Part shown: piece after piece, positions 9,860-21,700 of the stretch
Layout of the letters: the number at the start of each line of letters is the position of its first letter
How positions within the stretch are numbered: the stretch's first letter is position 1
NCBI GenBank assembly: GCA_028673005.1
Contig: CM054113.1
Coordinates: 72,302,500 to 72,366,499 of the forward strand
Source: Tanypteryx hageni
Lineage: Eukaryota; Arthropoda; Insecta; Odonata; Petaluridae
Direction of reading: 5' to 3'
DNA length: 64,000 nucleotides
Translations under genes and position numbers: made by a program
The notes under the pieces: generated by a model
Database searches by the model: none
What the model saw: the letters and a program-made list of their open reading frames with translations, nothing else
Told to the model about the DNA's origin: nothing

Positions 9860-10300
9860 AAATTCTTGCCTGGTATTACTTATGTATTCCAGCCAAGGTC
9901 TTCCTCATCTCCGTGATTTTCCTTCGATAATCGATTTTAAAATGTGGTCCTATCTTAAGACATGCCCTGTCTATCTTGCTTTTCTCTTCCTTATTACATT
10001 AACTAGACTTCCTCTCTCTGGAATTATTTCTATAGTTTCTAAGTTTTTATTTTAATTTTAAATATTCAGTTAACTTTCGAAATTATTGTCCAACGTCATA
10101 TTTCGAAATCTTCTATTTTCCTCCTATCGGCAACTCTAGAAGTCCATGTCTTTCACCCATGCAAGGTTACACTCCAAACAAAACTTTTGATAAAATGCTT
10201 TTCCTTGCCTACCCGTATTTTGTTAGTTTTTATTGGATTTTCCATAGTATGGCTTGCAGGGTAGCCATCATAGGTAGTTAGGATTGTTCACACCGTAACT
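9860..10300 (-). pseudogene. Decayed LINE reverse-transcriptase C-terminal region
   Basis: On the minus strand, about 10200-10098 reads KSFVWSVTLHG, stop, KTWTSRVADRRKIEDFEI. About 10000-9912 reads VNVIRKRKAR, stop, TGHVLR, stop, DHILKSIIEGKI. These align with the post-RT region of RTE-type LINEs: VWSVTLYGAETWT, then the region ending IRKRKARWIGHVLRHD..LK.I.EGKI. The stops fall at conserved Glu/Trp positions. A weaker YKYLG-like match precedes near 10270. The residues differ clearly from the intact LINE at 354-3140, so this is a different and older family. No ends or target-site duplication were identified. Confidence 0.7.
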
Positions 10301-10702
10301 GCCACATTTTAGTGAATGAGTGAGAAGCTCCTTGCGCAGTTTTATCCTTATATCTCATCTTTTAAAGATGATTACGATAGCAGTGCAGTCGTTACATTCA
10401 ATTCTATAAATCCTGAGACCTGTCAATGTCTCTTTGCCCCTTAATAACGCTCCCAGCTCTCATAAATGTCCTTCAAAAGTGCCACATCAAATTATTTCCG
10501 AAAACAAACTCAAGATAATGCTCCTCTTTATAAGGAAGTAAATTTTTAAAAAGAAAATTCTCAATGAATGTCGACAGAAAGTCTTTCATTTTCGAGGTAA
10601 GGCCAACTATTTACGAGCAACAACTATCCAGACTGCATTTGTGTATTACTACTATCAAAGCTCCGTTGGTTCTTAGTTGAAGGGATTAAGAGTTTTCTAC
10701 GT

Positions 10703-10978
10703 CAGTGTTTTTCAAACATTTGTGTCGCGACCCAGTGGAATTCCTCGCGACCCAGTCGAAGGGACGACACAAGGAGAAAAACATGTTATTAATTCAGTTT
10801 TCATTAATTCTCGATAAAAAATCAACTCATGCTAAAAGATTGGCGTTTGTATAATGAGAGCATTAAGTTTTCTGTCATTTTTGATACATTTCAGCTGGAT
10901 ATGCGTTGAGTGCTTAGATTTTCCTCCTGAGCCTCGCGACCCAGTAATGGGTCGCGACCTCAAGTTTGGAAAACACTG
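10703..10978. mobile_element. hAT-type MITE, family A copy 1
   Basis: A 276-bp element with terminal inverted repeats. The left end is CAGTGTTTTTCAAAC. The right end is GTTTGGAAAACACTG, the reverse complement with one mismatch. Both ends continue into TCGCGACCCA subterminal words. The right side also has an inner CCAGTAATGGG palindrome. The 8-bp flanks TTCTACGT and CTCTACAT agree at 6 of 8 positions, as expected for a diverged hAT duplication of the nTCTAnAn type. There is no transposase frame, so it is non-autonomous. A second copy lies at 40440-40688. Confidence 0.85.
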
Positions 10979-11300
10979 CTCTACATCAGCAATAGAAACT
11001 ATGAGGGTTACTATATTTCACGATGAAACTATCTCAGAAATATCGCGTAAACGATTTTATTATCCGCTCCTATCATTACATATCATACTTATCAGGAATA
11101 AGTTTTTTCAATCAGATTCTAACATTTGAGAAGAATTTTTAATAGCGGAAGTCTTATAGTTAAAACATTCGTATTGTTCTCCATATCGAAAATCTGTCTG
11201 TTCAAAGGCTACAAGAAATTTGGCGAGACCAGGTGGGAATTTCGGCTTTTAGGCATACTTAATCATTGTTTTCAATTGGAATTAATTCTAAAAATCAACA

Positions 11301-11335
11301 CTGATGACGGCTGCTTTGTAGCTGAAATGTGCATC
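11301..11335 (+). ncRNA. Hammerhead-like motif, Penelope-type
   Basis: The sequence reads CTGATGA, C, then GGCTGC-TTT-GTAGCT, which pairs over six positions including G-U pairs. GAAA follows, then ATGTGCATC. The last part allows A15.1-U16.1 and U-A pairs with a 4-nt loop, leaving AUC as the cleavage triplet. This short stem III is characteristic of hammerheads in Penelope-like retroelements. The flanking stem I pairs only weakly (U-A, G-C, then mismatches). One extra base lies between CUGAUGA and stem II. It is probably a decayed copy. See 31248 for a related motif. Confidence 0.45.
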
Positions 11336-11475
11336 TGGTATTTCTGAGCTTTTTATGCCTATAGGACTGGCATAGTTTGTCAATTTTATTTCATTCATAA
11401 AGTAAACTAGGTAATTCTTTTGTAAACTCATTCACATTTCATATTAAGAATTTTATCTAAACATCTTATAAAAAG

Positions 11476-11504
11476 TGGCGAGGAAAGATGTTTAAGCCTC
11501 GCCA
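11476..11504 (+). repeat. Small GC-rich hairpin
   Basis: TGGCGAGG at 11476-11483 and CCTCGCCA at 11497-11504 are perfect complements, separated by a 13-nt AT-rich loop. The surrounding 300 bp is AT-rich. Function unknown. It may be part of the same retroelement fragment as the motif at 11301. Confidence 0.5.
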
Positions 11505-11879
11505 ATTTAACTATAATTTATCATTCTGTCCTATGTATTTTCTTGTGTATTTGTCTATGAATTGTTTTGTTAATTGTTAAATTGCCCTGAAATGCACCGA
11601 GAATCTCATTTTATGGTACCTGCTCCATAGATACATTTTTCGTTGATTTTATTTTCTGTGTTTTAATTTAATTTGTGATATCCAATAATGGCGAAAATAG
11701 CCGTTGAACGTGATAATGCGGTATTACCAGTCTATGCAATGAAAATCTTAGGCCGGCAGTGCTTTTATTGCAGAACATTTTCAATTTGTTTAGGATTTCT
11801 AGCGAAGGGGAAGTTCGTACATTGCCCTGGGACCACCTCTCTCTATCTCCTGCCCTTCAGACTGTGCAGCCACCTTTAA

Positions 11880-12080
11880 ATCTCCTTTAAGGCCTACCTT
11901 TTCAATCACCCTCTTTCCCCCTTCCACCACTCTCTCCTCCTCCTTCTTTCCCACCCTCCTTTTCAACTCCCGATCGCTACTCTTCACTCTCCTCCCGCCC
12001 TCTCTCTCTCTCTCCTCTTTTCCTCACTCACATCACATCTCCCCCTCTTCTTCCACACATCTCATCTCCCCCTTCCGAGG
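11880..12080. repeat. Pyrimidine-rich tract
   Basis: CT-rich low-complexity DNA with runs of TCTCTC and CTCCTCC. A similar tract runs at about 12290-12650 after a short GC-rich stretch holding AGAGAGAGAAAGAGAGAG. Proteins read from either strand are low complexity. Confidence 0.75.
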
Positions 12081-12289
12081 TCTCACCTTTTTTCGAACCG
12101 AAAGGGGGGGGAAGGGGGAGGAAAAGGACCCTTCCGCAAATCCTCGGCACTAAAGGAGAGAGAGAAAGAGAGAGTGGTGAGGGGACAAGGAGGGTTTTCG
12201 GAAGGGAAGAGGGAACGCTCGCGCGCTAACTCCCTTGCGCGACAGCCCCGGCAACCGGCGAATCTTGGGTCCACCTGCCCTCCTCCCCT

Positions 12290-12650
12290 CTCGCCTCCTC
12301 TTCATTCTCCCCTCTCTTCCCTTCTCTTTTATTTCTCCTCCATCGTTCGCTTCACCTACCTTCCTTCTACCTCTCACTCCTCGAAATCCGTCTCCCCCTC
12401 TTCCTCGCTCCCTCTCTCTTGCGCCACATTCGTCTTACCTTAAACTCGGATCTCGTACCCATCTTCCCCTCTCCAACTTCCATGTCCTTTTCTCTTCTCC
12501 CCCTCTCTCTCTCTCTCTCCATATTTCCTGTTACCGTCGTTCTGCTCGTCTTTCATCTGCCTTCTCTCCGTCATTTCCCTCTCTCGCTTCCTCAAATTTT
12601 CTGTATCTTTCTCTATAACTCGCTTTTTTGCTCTCTCTCTCCCTCTCCCA
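12290..12650. repeat. Pyrimidine-rich tract
   Basis: About 360 bp of CT-rich sequence with CTCTCTCTCTCTCTCC near 12504. Overlapping long frames exist on the plus strand in all three phases. This indicates absence of stops by composition and not coding. Confidence 0.75.
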
Positions 12651-12659
12651 TGGCGATCA

Positions 12660-13757
12660 CCTTAGCAACAGTACCTCTTCCAAGAATCGCGCAACTTTTT
12701 ATCCCACATATACTTTTATTGGTTGGAAGATAGCTCCTCTCCTTCTTCATTAGGTTGGTCGCTTTTCACTAACCCTCTCTCTCTTTCTCTCCTACTCTCT
12801 CGCAATGATCTATCTTTTTACGAAATTTACTTTAGTTTTTAGAACTCGCAACCAAAATATTTTTCCCCACTTTGTTTTTACAAACAATACTGTGGCTCGA
12901 TACTGAAAAAAATGTGTAATCTTTCAGTGCTTGTCTTCTCCCGGTGAAAGAATTAGGGATCTCTCATTTCCTGAGTTATATCTCCAGTAAATTTCAAAAT
13001 TAAATGAGTGAATTATTCTGGTGCCTGTAATAAAAAGGCACAAACAAGACCTAAAGAGGTTATTATATTACAAATGTTCATTTACATTATAACATTCGTC
13101 GCATTCATAAATGATTCTCATTATCTTTACATATTAATTCGAATTTAATTTACATACATGAATATCAAGGTGAGCTATGGCCCATTTTTTCCAAGTACTT
13201 AAAACCATTTATAAAGATTAAGCGTCATCTGATAAAAACGGAATATATTTTATAATCATATAAAAGTTTTATTTTTGTATAAAAGAAATTATGGTGGCAT
13301 TAAAAATTGTTGTCATTAATTGGAAGCGTGAATTCTCTTTTCACCCTTCGATGTAGAATTGATGTTGCGTGCAACTGGCAATCACTCCGATGTAAACAAC
13401 AAATCTATTCCAATAAAAATATTCATGTATCAATGCTAATTTCATTAATGTGTATATTTTCACATTGTATTTTTTAGACCACAGACAGCTGTTTACGCTG
13501 ACATTTCAGTAAATAAATTTAATTTTTTTGATGATACTTTGGAATTTAATTGAAAAGTACACCATGATTTGAAATGATTGCAGATAAAACTTAGGCGGAA
13601 TTTTGATTTATCGTTAATTATAATTTTGACTTTATTACTTTATTCAGCTCGAGAAGCTAATGGATTCGACCACTAATGGTTTTAAATAATGTTAAAATTT
13701 TGGTGCAATCCCGGATAAAGCGGATTGATTTACTGTTCATCTAGCGATAAATATCGA
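12660..13757. other. AT-rich DNA, nothing recognised
   Basis: About 1.1 kb of AT-rich sequence without a long frame, terminal inverted repeat or RNA gene that I can recognise. Confidence 0.5.
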
Positions 13758-13778
13758 GTGAGAGAGAGAGAGAGAGAG
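13758..13778. repeat. (GA)n microsatellite
   Basis: About ten GA units within GTGAGAGAGAGAGAGAGTA-like sequence. Confidence 0.85.
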
Positions 13779-14571
13779 TAAATTTGAAAATGTACAGGAC
13801 CGTCCCGAGATTTAATTTCTCCTCCTCCTGGGCAGGGTTAAAGGGGAATATGGACTGCCTGGGGAAAGATCTCAGAAGCTTCCTTCCAGGAATCCTGCTC
13901 ACACTTTTTTCCCCAATCGGTTCCGTCAAAAAAAAAAATAATAATCGTATCCTGCCTGCTACCGCCATCCAGAGAGTCGCATCTTTTTCGACATTTCGCT
14001 TATCTAAATTGTAATATTCCAAGAAACGGGCCGAGAGAGAGAAAGATATACGAGGACCTAATTTTTTCCTTCCCTTCCAAATAATTCGTCTTATATTCTC
14101 TTCTTTCTTCCTCAGTAATTCCACTTCGTCGCTTCCTTGACAAGATATGACATTGAATCATTCGCATGTACTCTCAAAAGGACATTTTATTAGTCTATCT
14201 TAATGCTTGTGGGAAACAGGGCGGGTGGTGTTACTATTTTATAGCCATTATTCCTGTATATTTTCTTTTATACAGGTTTAGGCTACAACGCTTGCTATTG
14301 ACAAACTATGTATCTCAATTGGACGTTCTAAGGTTGGGAAAACCAGTCGCGCAATTCGGTTGCAAAGCGGTGATTTACCAATAAACTGGGCACCCTCATT
14401 AATACGAGCAATAAGTACAGCTTTGACTCGTTGATTTTCAATGAATCAAGCATATCTCCAATAGTTTTCGTTTGTATTTCTCTTGTAAACTTTGTGAACA
14501 GAAACAACTCTGTAAACATTAGCGTTTTATCTTTAGTTACCCATAACAAGCCTAACCACTATGCGTTAGAA

Positions 14572-14917
14572 CAGTGGTTGGCAACCTTTACTATGTGGCG
14601 GGCCGCATTGGTGGTTGCGAATTCTTCGGCGGGCCACATTAACAACTTGCAATGTGGCCCGCTTGGCCGGATGAGACTTTAAATCGAACGTTAACTAGAG
14701 ATTCTGAGGGGTCTCATATCAGTGGAAATCACGTCTAATTTAGATTTTTTGGGTTAACGCTTCAATCTCAAGTGTTTTATTGTCACAATTTGAATATATG
14801 TGATATGAATTTGTGTGTTAAATTTTACGGAACTCTTTTTAATCATAGCTTCGCGGACCTCATAATACACTCTCTTGAGCCACATGCGGCCCGCGGGTCG
14901 TAGATTTCTCGCCACTG
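14572..14917. mobile_element. hAT-type MITE, family B
   Basis: A 346-bp element starting CAGTGGTTGGCAACC and ending TTTCTCGCCACTG. The left subterminal region has GGCGGGCCGCA and TCGGCGGGCCACA. The right has CATGCGGCCCGCGGGTCG. The 8-bp flanks CGTTAGAA (14564-14571) and CGTCAGAA (14918-14925) differ at one position, a good hAT duplication. It encodes nothing. A fragment of the same family, in inverted orientation, ends at 51594. Confidence 0.85.
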
Positions 14918-15299
14918 CGTCAGAATATTTCAAGGTCCGTAGGAAAGTTCTCTTCAAAAATGTTCCAAATCGTGAAGCAATTGTATGAAAGTGCGAAATA
15001 TACGCAATTTCTATTATGCTAATTGTAAGATGGTACATATTCTCAGCATTATTTCAGCAAGTCTTTAGACTTTCTTCGCATCTCTTCTTTCTCTCTTCCC
15101 ACTGCCCCGTCGTCCTCATTTCAAGTAGCTGTTTCACCCCGTCTCATTATGTGAACCCGGGCAGGGCATCTTGCACCCCATCCCACATTTTCATCATTAC
15201 CCCACTATCCCTTTCCCCGCCTCACCTCTCGACTCATTAAGTACCCACCCTCTCCCTCAATCTTCCCTATAACCCTCGCGCACACACGCACGATTGAAA

Positions 15300-16980
15300 G
15301 AAAAACGCCCATAACCTCCTCCTACCTTCCGCGCTCCTTCCTCTTTGCCTCCGAAAGACTACTCACACTACTCGCTTCACGCACGCAGATCAACCCAAAC
15401 CGCCTTCACCCGACTTCGTGCATTTCCGTCGTCGCTCGGGTCCAAGTCGGGGAAAAGAGGGAGTGGGCCAGAGGCGGCGGACGGGGCGCGGCGGGTGGGT
15501 GAGCAAGCGGCGCGCGGTAGGAGGGTAGTAGGGGGAGGGGTTCTTGCGGCTTGCGTGAAGGAGTGGGGGGGAATACGCGGAGGAGGGGATGTAGAGATAG
15601 AGAAGGGGAATCGGGGAGGAAGGGAAATGAAAGGGGTGAGGAAGGGGAAGATCGAGAGAGAGAGAGGGGTTTCTGCCCGAGTCAGAGCTCTCCGACTAGC
15701 GGCGGAGGGAGGAAGGTAGAAGTGGAAGTGAGCGTAATCGGTGGTGTCGCCCCCCCTTCCCCCTCCTCTCTCATCCCCCATCCCACCGCACACACGCACG
15801 CACAGTAAGGACCCACACCCTCTCGAGAGAAAGAGGGGGAGAGACGCACAAACACACGCAAGACTCGGAGGCGGGTTTCTCCCCTTCGGTGGTCAAGGAA
15901 GCGGCGGGGGCGGAGAGGACGGCAGCGGTGGGCCACACGCTCCTTCGGCAGACTCAGTATCTCGCTCACCTCCAACAGGAGAGGATCACGCAACGGTCTT
16001 TCGACGCCGTCGGGAGTTAAAAAAAAGACCACTTAATTTCTTCGCGTTCATCTTTTTTCCGCGAAATACTACGCCGAGGACGACGCAGGGTGATGGACGA
16101 TATGAGGTTTAATTTTTTGTGTTTATCCATACGAAAAGAAAAGGACCGGGACAGTGTTGTTTCCTTTTGACTCCATCCGTGGCAGACGTCTTATGTTTAT
16201 TCCCGTCATCACGTGCCCTGTGATACCAGTGATAGACAAGTTTTTTTTTAATTTAACCGTGTGTCGGCGTTCTTTTATTTATTGTTTTCGTTTTTATGTC
16301 GTAATTGTTTTTGGAAAACGATCGACGGTGTCGCTACGTTGACGGAGTGCATTTTATTTTGGTGAAGAAGACAATCGCATGAGACTACAGCGAAGACCTG
16401 CACGGACTGTTTGCCATGCTGTTTTGAAACGGCAGCACGGACGTCGCGGACTGCAGTTCAGTTAACGGCTTTTGTTTTTCTACGACTGCATTACGAGTGA
16501 GTGTTTGACGAGGTTTTTTATTGTCGTTTAACGCAGACAAAAATGTTGGTTTTTAAAAATTACGGTGCGTGTTTTATCGCGTTAGGTTGTATTTCGCGTG
16601 TCATTAAGTTCCGTGCCGTCACGCGTTTTCAATGCCCGCTTTGGGTCGATGCGTCTCGAAATCGTGGAGTTACTTCTTCAACTTTTCGCTATACAATCGG
16701 GAGACGTTTTAATTCGGCGCGTTTTAGGAGCGGTTATGCGTCTTTTCGTTCGCGACTGTTCCCAGAACCACGGCGTGCGTTTCGCCGGGAGAATCGGTAT
16801 GGCGAAGTGGTACGCGCGGCGAGCGCGTGAGAGTGGCGGTCTGTCTTGCCGGAGACAGCCCAGCGCTCCTCCCGGTTACCCCCGTCCGCCCTCCCGCGCT
16901 CTCTCTCTCGTTCGCTTCCCTCAAAAGCGTTCGCGGCCGAGTAAGTCCGGGGCCGACCACGTGTACGGCCCCTTCTCATA
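15300..16980. other. GC/CpG-rich block, possible promoter DNA
   Basis: About 1.7 kb with high CpG content (GCGGCGGACGGGGCGCGGCG at 15474) and purine tracts on the plus strand at 15590-15670. Frames are open on both strands by composition, and none shows a domain. It stands out from the AT-rich DNA to its left. It is plausible CpG-island-like promoter or 5'-UTR DNA for a plus-strand gene, but no transcript evidence exists in the sequence. Confidence 0.35.
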
Positions 16981-16986
16981 AGTCCC

Positions 16987-17299
16987 TATAAAGAACGCGC
17001 ACGGTGTTACAAACGGACGGTTCGAAAGAGCGAGAGAAAAAAGTAATCGACGCTTGAGAGGGAGAGATATTTTTCTTTCTTCCCTCGGTGTAGACGAGTG
17101 TAAAATTACCACTTAGGTGTGCACTTCCGTTAAGTCTCTGTCTGTCTCTCTTACTTTCTGCCAGGAGTGAAAAAAGACCGCAAAGCGGATCTTTTGATGA
17201 GTAGAAATCGCATTTCTCTCTCTCTCCCGCGTGTCTTTTGGATCGGAATTTTTCTATCGGGAGTTTTTCCACTCGTTACGGTTTAGGCGGCGGAGTACG
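16987..17299 (+). promoter_or_regulatory. Candidate TATA element and 5' noncoding exon
   Basis: CTATAAAG (TATAAA at 16987-16992) is followed by about 270 bp and then GAGTACG/GTGAGTAG. This is a strong splice donor with its GT at 17300. If transcription starts about 30 bp after the TATA, an exon of about 280 nt results. The ATG frame at about 17197 stops before the donor, so the exon would be untranslated. The GC-rich setting is consistent with a promoter. No Initiator consensus was seen. This is inference from signals only. Confidence 0.25.
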
Positions 17300-20200
17300 G
17301 TGAGTAGTTTTTTCAGGGAGAGCAAATGAATTCAATGTTTCTCTCCGGAATTTTTCGTCGCGAACGCGACAGATTTTTGGATTTTTAAATTTACGGTTCC
17401 TGATTGGATTGGGTGTGCCTAAAACCTCCCGGGAGGTAAAATTACAATGATGCTGACGACGTAAGTTTCGTGCGCCTAAAAGAAAGTTTTTTTAGACTTA
17501 TCGATATTGATGACGTTATATATATAATCAACGTGTGACGAATTGCCATGTTTAATTTTTTAGTATGAGGATGCCGTGTCTTGCCTTTCGTGTTGTGTTT
17601 GGTTCGGAGAAATTTGCTGTGCGATCGTTTTAACGGAATTATACTGGTGATAAAGCTACGAAGTATTCCGTCTTCCATCTTAGGCCGTTCCATGCCCAAC
17701 TACTCGGAAACCCGTCCCACATGTGCGAGTTAGCATCCGGCATGCGACAAATTGTTGACATTCATAAATTAACGTATTTTTTCGTAGAAATGTTTTGTTC
17801 ATCTTTGAAATTAGGGTTTTTTATGTGACATTTGTCTTTGACAACAAATAGTGTATAAGTTTAAAACCGCAAATTAAACTTGGCTCAATCGCTTTGTTAA
17901 TGCTGCATATCTCGCGTTTGGTATGGCGTATTTGGTGACCTAATCCTCAAAAGTTGGGCGAACGCAGAAATCCTTTCGAATACGTAGGGCCCAGGTATTT
18001 TAAAAGACACTACGCAGTTCGTCTCATTCGAATTCGTCGACGCTTCACGAGCAACTTTCGGATCCCATTCTTTAAAGAAAAAGGCCCGGGTTTTCTTAAT
18101 TACCCACCGTTCCGTTCACCTCGACACGTGCCTCGAAAAAATCGGCAGTGAATGCTTTTAATTAGTGTGACGGCTTAATTTTTCCGGATCGGTCCGCTCG
18201 CATTTCGCGCGCCCGGCTGCCCCGGAGTTCCTCGACCGGGTTCTTCCTCCGCATTCGCCTGCCTCTCCCTCTCTCTCATCCTCGCTCCGTCTTTCGCGGA
18301 AGGGAAGATCAAAACATTTCTTTTTCTGCCACCGAAATTTTTATTTTTTCCATGCGAGTTAGCTGCGGGGGAGGAATGAAGGAATTAAGGAGAAGGGGTG
18401 GAGTTTTTTTTTTAAACAGCAGCGGATCAGTCAAAATGCCGCCATCCCTCCTCCTCCCCCCTCGCTTCCTTACGCCTACCATTGATGCCATCAATTCTTC
18501 TTTTGTTGTTTTTTCCTCCACCCGACCGCTATTCAATTATCTCCCCCTTGTCAAATGCTTCAAGACGGATGGATTCCTATCGACGAGGCGAAATTCTCTG
18601 GCTTCTACGCTCATCCGCCCCCCCCCCTCTTTATTCCCACTCCCAACGCATCTTCCCCTTTCGAACCCAGGTTATTTTTTATGGGCTCGTATTCGTAAGC
18701 GCTGATAAGTGTCTGAAAAAGAGAAGAGGGTTAGAAACTTTGTCGTTGTTCTATAGTAGCTAAAGGAAAGGTTACTCTGTGAACGAACCGTTTGGAGACG
18801 AAAAAAAGTTCCAATAGTAGCGTCAGGTTCGGTTCGAATCAGGTCTTTGTGTGGTCGCTTGCATTGTGTGTGGGTGGTTTCGCAATGTGTGTTCGTTGTG
18901 CATTACCCGACTTGAGTCAGCTTCCTTTTCGCCGTCTTTGTACGTAAAAGTTCCCGAAGGTGTAACCATTATAAAGTTCTGCTTCCTGGTAGCGGCGAGG
19001 ATAGCGACGGCAAATCGCGTCCGCGCGATTCGGTGTCTCGCGTCTCATTTTTCAATGCCCTCCCTCGGCGTCGTCGCCGATCAAGGTTTCTTTACTCGAC
19101 GGCACCGCTTCCGTCAGTGCGAGCGGGAACCGTGCGTCGCTGCGTTAAGAACGGCGCCCTTTCGTCGATATACACTTGTGGATCTTCGTCCGCGGCGATT
19201 GGCCCTTTTACAGCTGCTGTCCGTCGTGGGAGTGGAGAGGAAAAAAGTTCGTCTCTCTCTCTCTCCCACTCACACACTTTCCGCGTCTTTCAGGGAATCG
19301 GGGCCACTGGGGCACTGCGGAGAGTCCAGGAGTCTTCTATCTGTAGCTTCCCTCCCTCTCTCTCTCTCTCTCTCACTTCAACATACTCCCTCCCTCTGCA
19401 TCAGCGTCTTCCTCTTCCTCAGGGGAATCCCGAGGAAAAAAACGTCCAACTATGAAATACGTGTAAATATTCCCCCGTTTTCTGCTCGGAGGGGAGGTCT
19501 CGAGCTGTGGTAAATTCGAGAAAAAATTGCAACTCCGGCCGTCGCAAAATGTTAATTGCTGCCGTGTTCTGCCGGCGTGGATGGGGTAGGAAAAAATAAA
19601 TCCCGTTCCGGAGATTCGTTTCGGCAGGTTTATTTTTTTTCCTTTTCTCGAGATCGCTAATTGCTCGCGCCGGCTGGAATTAAAAAAAAAATTCTCCCGC
19701 AACGTTTCCGAGTTTGGATCTTTACTCAAATCGAGCTGGTGTTAAAATTTCTAGCTCGGCTCTCGTAGGCCTTATGGAGATTGGCCGGAGATAGCGGTGT
19801 TAACGATGTAGCGTTTATCTTAACGAAACGATCACTTTCCCTCGATTAGCGGCTCGGCGCTTGTCACCTCCCGCCACACGCCACCGGACTGCCGGCTATA
19901 ATTGCGAACGTAAATTTAGTTTGGAGTTCTCTCTCGATTCGATCGAGATTTCCGCACTGCGCGAAAAATATTTGCGCATTCCGGACGCTAATTAATGCAG
20001 CGAACTGTTTGAGGTTGTTTGGTATCAGCTGAGTCTTGCACGGTAGGATTTTTAGACGACTGGTGAGGAATGGATACCATCTGTAGCAATGGGAAATATA
20101 ATATAATATGGCGGAAATTTATTTATCAGACCGTTTTCGTCGGCTTCGACACACATTTCCTTGGGATTCGATGATTTTGTTGATCTTTCCGCGATTTTCG

Positions 20201-20690
20201 TGACTAAATATTTTAAGTTGGTTTAAATGCTACGATGCCATTTGCGGGAAGGTTCGATTTCCGGTAAAAACTGTCCTATATGTCTTTAGTTGATTGTATT
20301 TGGGAATGAATCTGATTTCCTGGATTTCCACCCAGTCTAGTGAGTATCGCAATAAGGTGTATCATAGGCCTCTTCGCAATGCAGAAAACCACATCTGTAG
20401 TAATCCGGTAGTGCGGATTCCTGCTGTATTTCCCCACCATAAGTTTCCTCGAGGGTTTTGAAATGCGTTCAAGCGATCTTTCTTTTTTGCTCTTGGTCCA
20501 TCTCAACCGACTCGTCCTCGCGGTTTCGTCTCAGTTTTTTCTGCCTGCGCTCGTTCTTACCCGTCCTCGCCTCTTCAACTTGATAATCAATCATCCGAGA
20601 CCTCGAGCTTAATTGCACGCGCGAATTTGCGTCCATTAACACCGTTGCACCAACCTCGGATACGCAATCTTCCATCCGCCTCCCTCAAAG
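17300..20690. other. Mixed-composition DNA with GC-rich islands, no gene supported
   Basis: GC-rich patches lie at about 18180-18300 and 18960-19330. A donor-like ACGTAAGT is at 17460. (TC)n runs lie at about 19254-19265 and 19356-19374. A 220-codon frame at 18851-19513 overlaps another long frame in a different phase and has no domain. I regard it as compositional. The remainder is unremarkable. Confidence 0.4.
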
Positions 20691-21060
20691 CTCGGACCGA
20701 CTAACCCTACAGAGACACCTAATTCCCATCCTCCTCTCCACCTCCACGCATCCTCCTACCCCGCCCTTTCCGCCTTCTACACTCCTTTTTACTCTATCTC
20801 ATACCCACGCTCCCTACGCCCCTCCCCGACCTTCCCATCCCACATCCGACCCCTCCCTCGAATCCAACCCCGTACATCCAACCTCCTTCCGACACCAGCA
20901 AGGATCCCTCCCTCCCTCCCCCTCTTCCGCCCCGCCCACCCTATTCTTCTCCGTCCCCTCTCTTTCCCTTTTCTTCCTCCTCTCTCTCTCTCTCCCCCCC
21001 ACCACACCCTCCTCCTCCCCCTCCATTCGCCGCCTCCACCCCACCCCATCCTCTCCGCAC
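20690..21060. repeat. C/T-rich low-complexity tract
   Basis: About 370 bp with runs of CCTCC and (TC)n at 20977-20992. Minus-strand frames are Gly/Arg/Glu-rich and not credible as proteins. Confidence 0.75.
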
Positions 21061-21129
21061 TCCCTCGCACAAACCACGGGCACTCTGTCCCCGGTCTCCA
21101 TCCTTAACGGATCCTGCTCCAAAGCGTCT

Positions 21130-21700
21130 GCATGTGTGAGTGGGTACGTTTGCGCGCGTACCGGAATCTTCCGAGGGAAGAGTTATCGGTTTCGACGATA
21201 CCTGTCGCGGTTCTTAATTATCGGGAAGGTTTTTTAAACCTCTTCTTCGGACTCCGTCGAATCTTCGAGGGGAAGCGGAGAGATCCACGGCTTCACCTCT
21301 GTTTTCCGCGTGTTCTCGGACGGTTCCCGCCCTGCTTCGCCCGCAGCATCGTTCTGCCGGTAGCAGTAAGTGTCCTCCGGCGGAGATTGGAAGCGTTTTG
21401 GATGGGTGTGAGAATGTGTTCTTTCCCCGGACGCGTGGGCGTCGACCGTTGCTCCCAGAGAGAGAGAGGTGCCGATTAGTGAAGCGAGAGGAGGAGTGAT
21501 GGTTCTCGCGGAGGATCGACGTGCCTTTGTGGAGTGAATGTGTTTTTTTGTTCGTCCCCGACCGATAGGCGATTTTTTTAACCTTCGGTTCTCGGAGCGA
21601 GGTTCGGAGAGGGTTGGGATTAGGGTTTATTAGCCACCGCGAAAACGTGCGGAGTTTCGCAACTCGCCGGGGTTGAATTTTCGTTGCGGGGGTTGAGGGA
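21130..21700. other. CpG-rich block with a strong splice donor
   Basis: A GC-rich region (TGCGCGCGTACCGGAATC at about 21149). GTAGCA/GTAAGT provides a near-consensus donor with GT at 21366. A 115-codon frame spans the donor but shows no domain. This may be another alternative 5' exon or promoter, or chance. Confidence 0.25.

Noticed and set aside
18851..19513. 220-codon frame in GC-rich DNA
   Set aside because: It overlaps a 140-codon frame in another phase, includes a (TC)n stretch, and has no recognisable domain or splice context.
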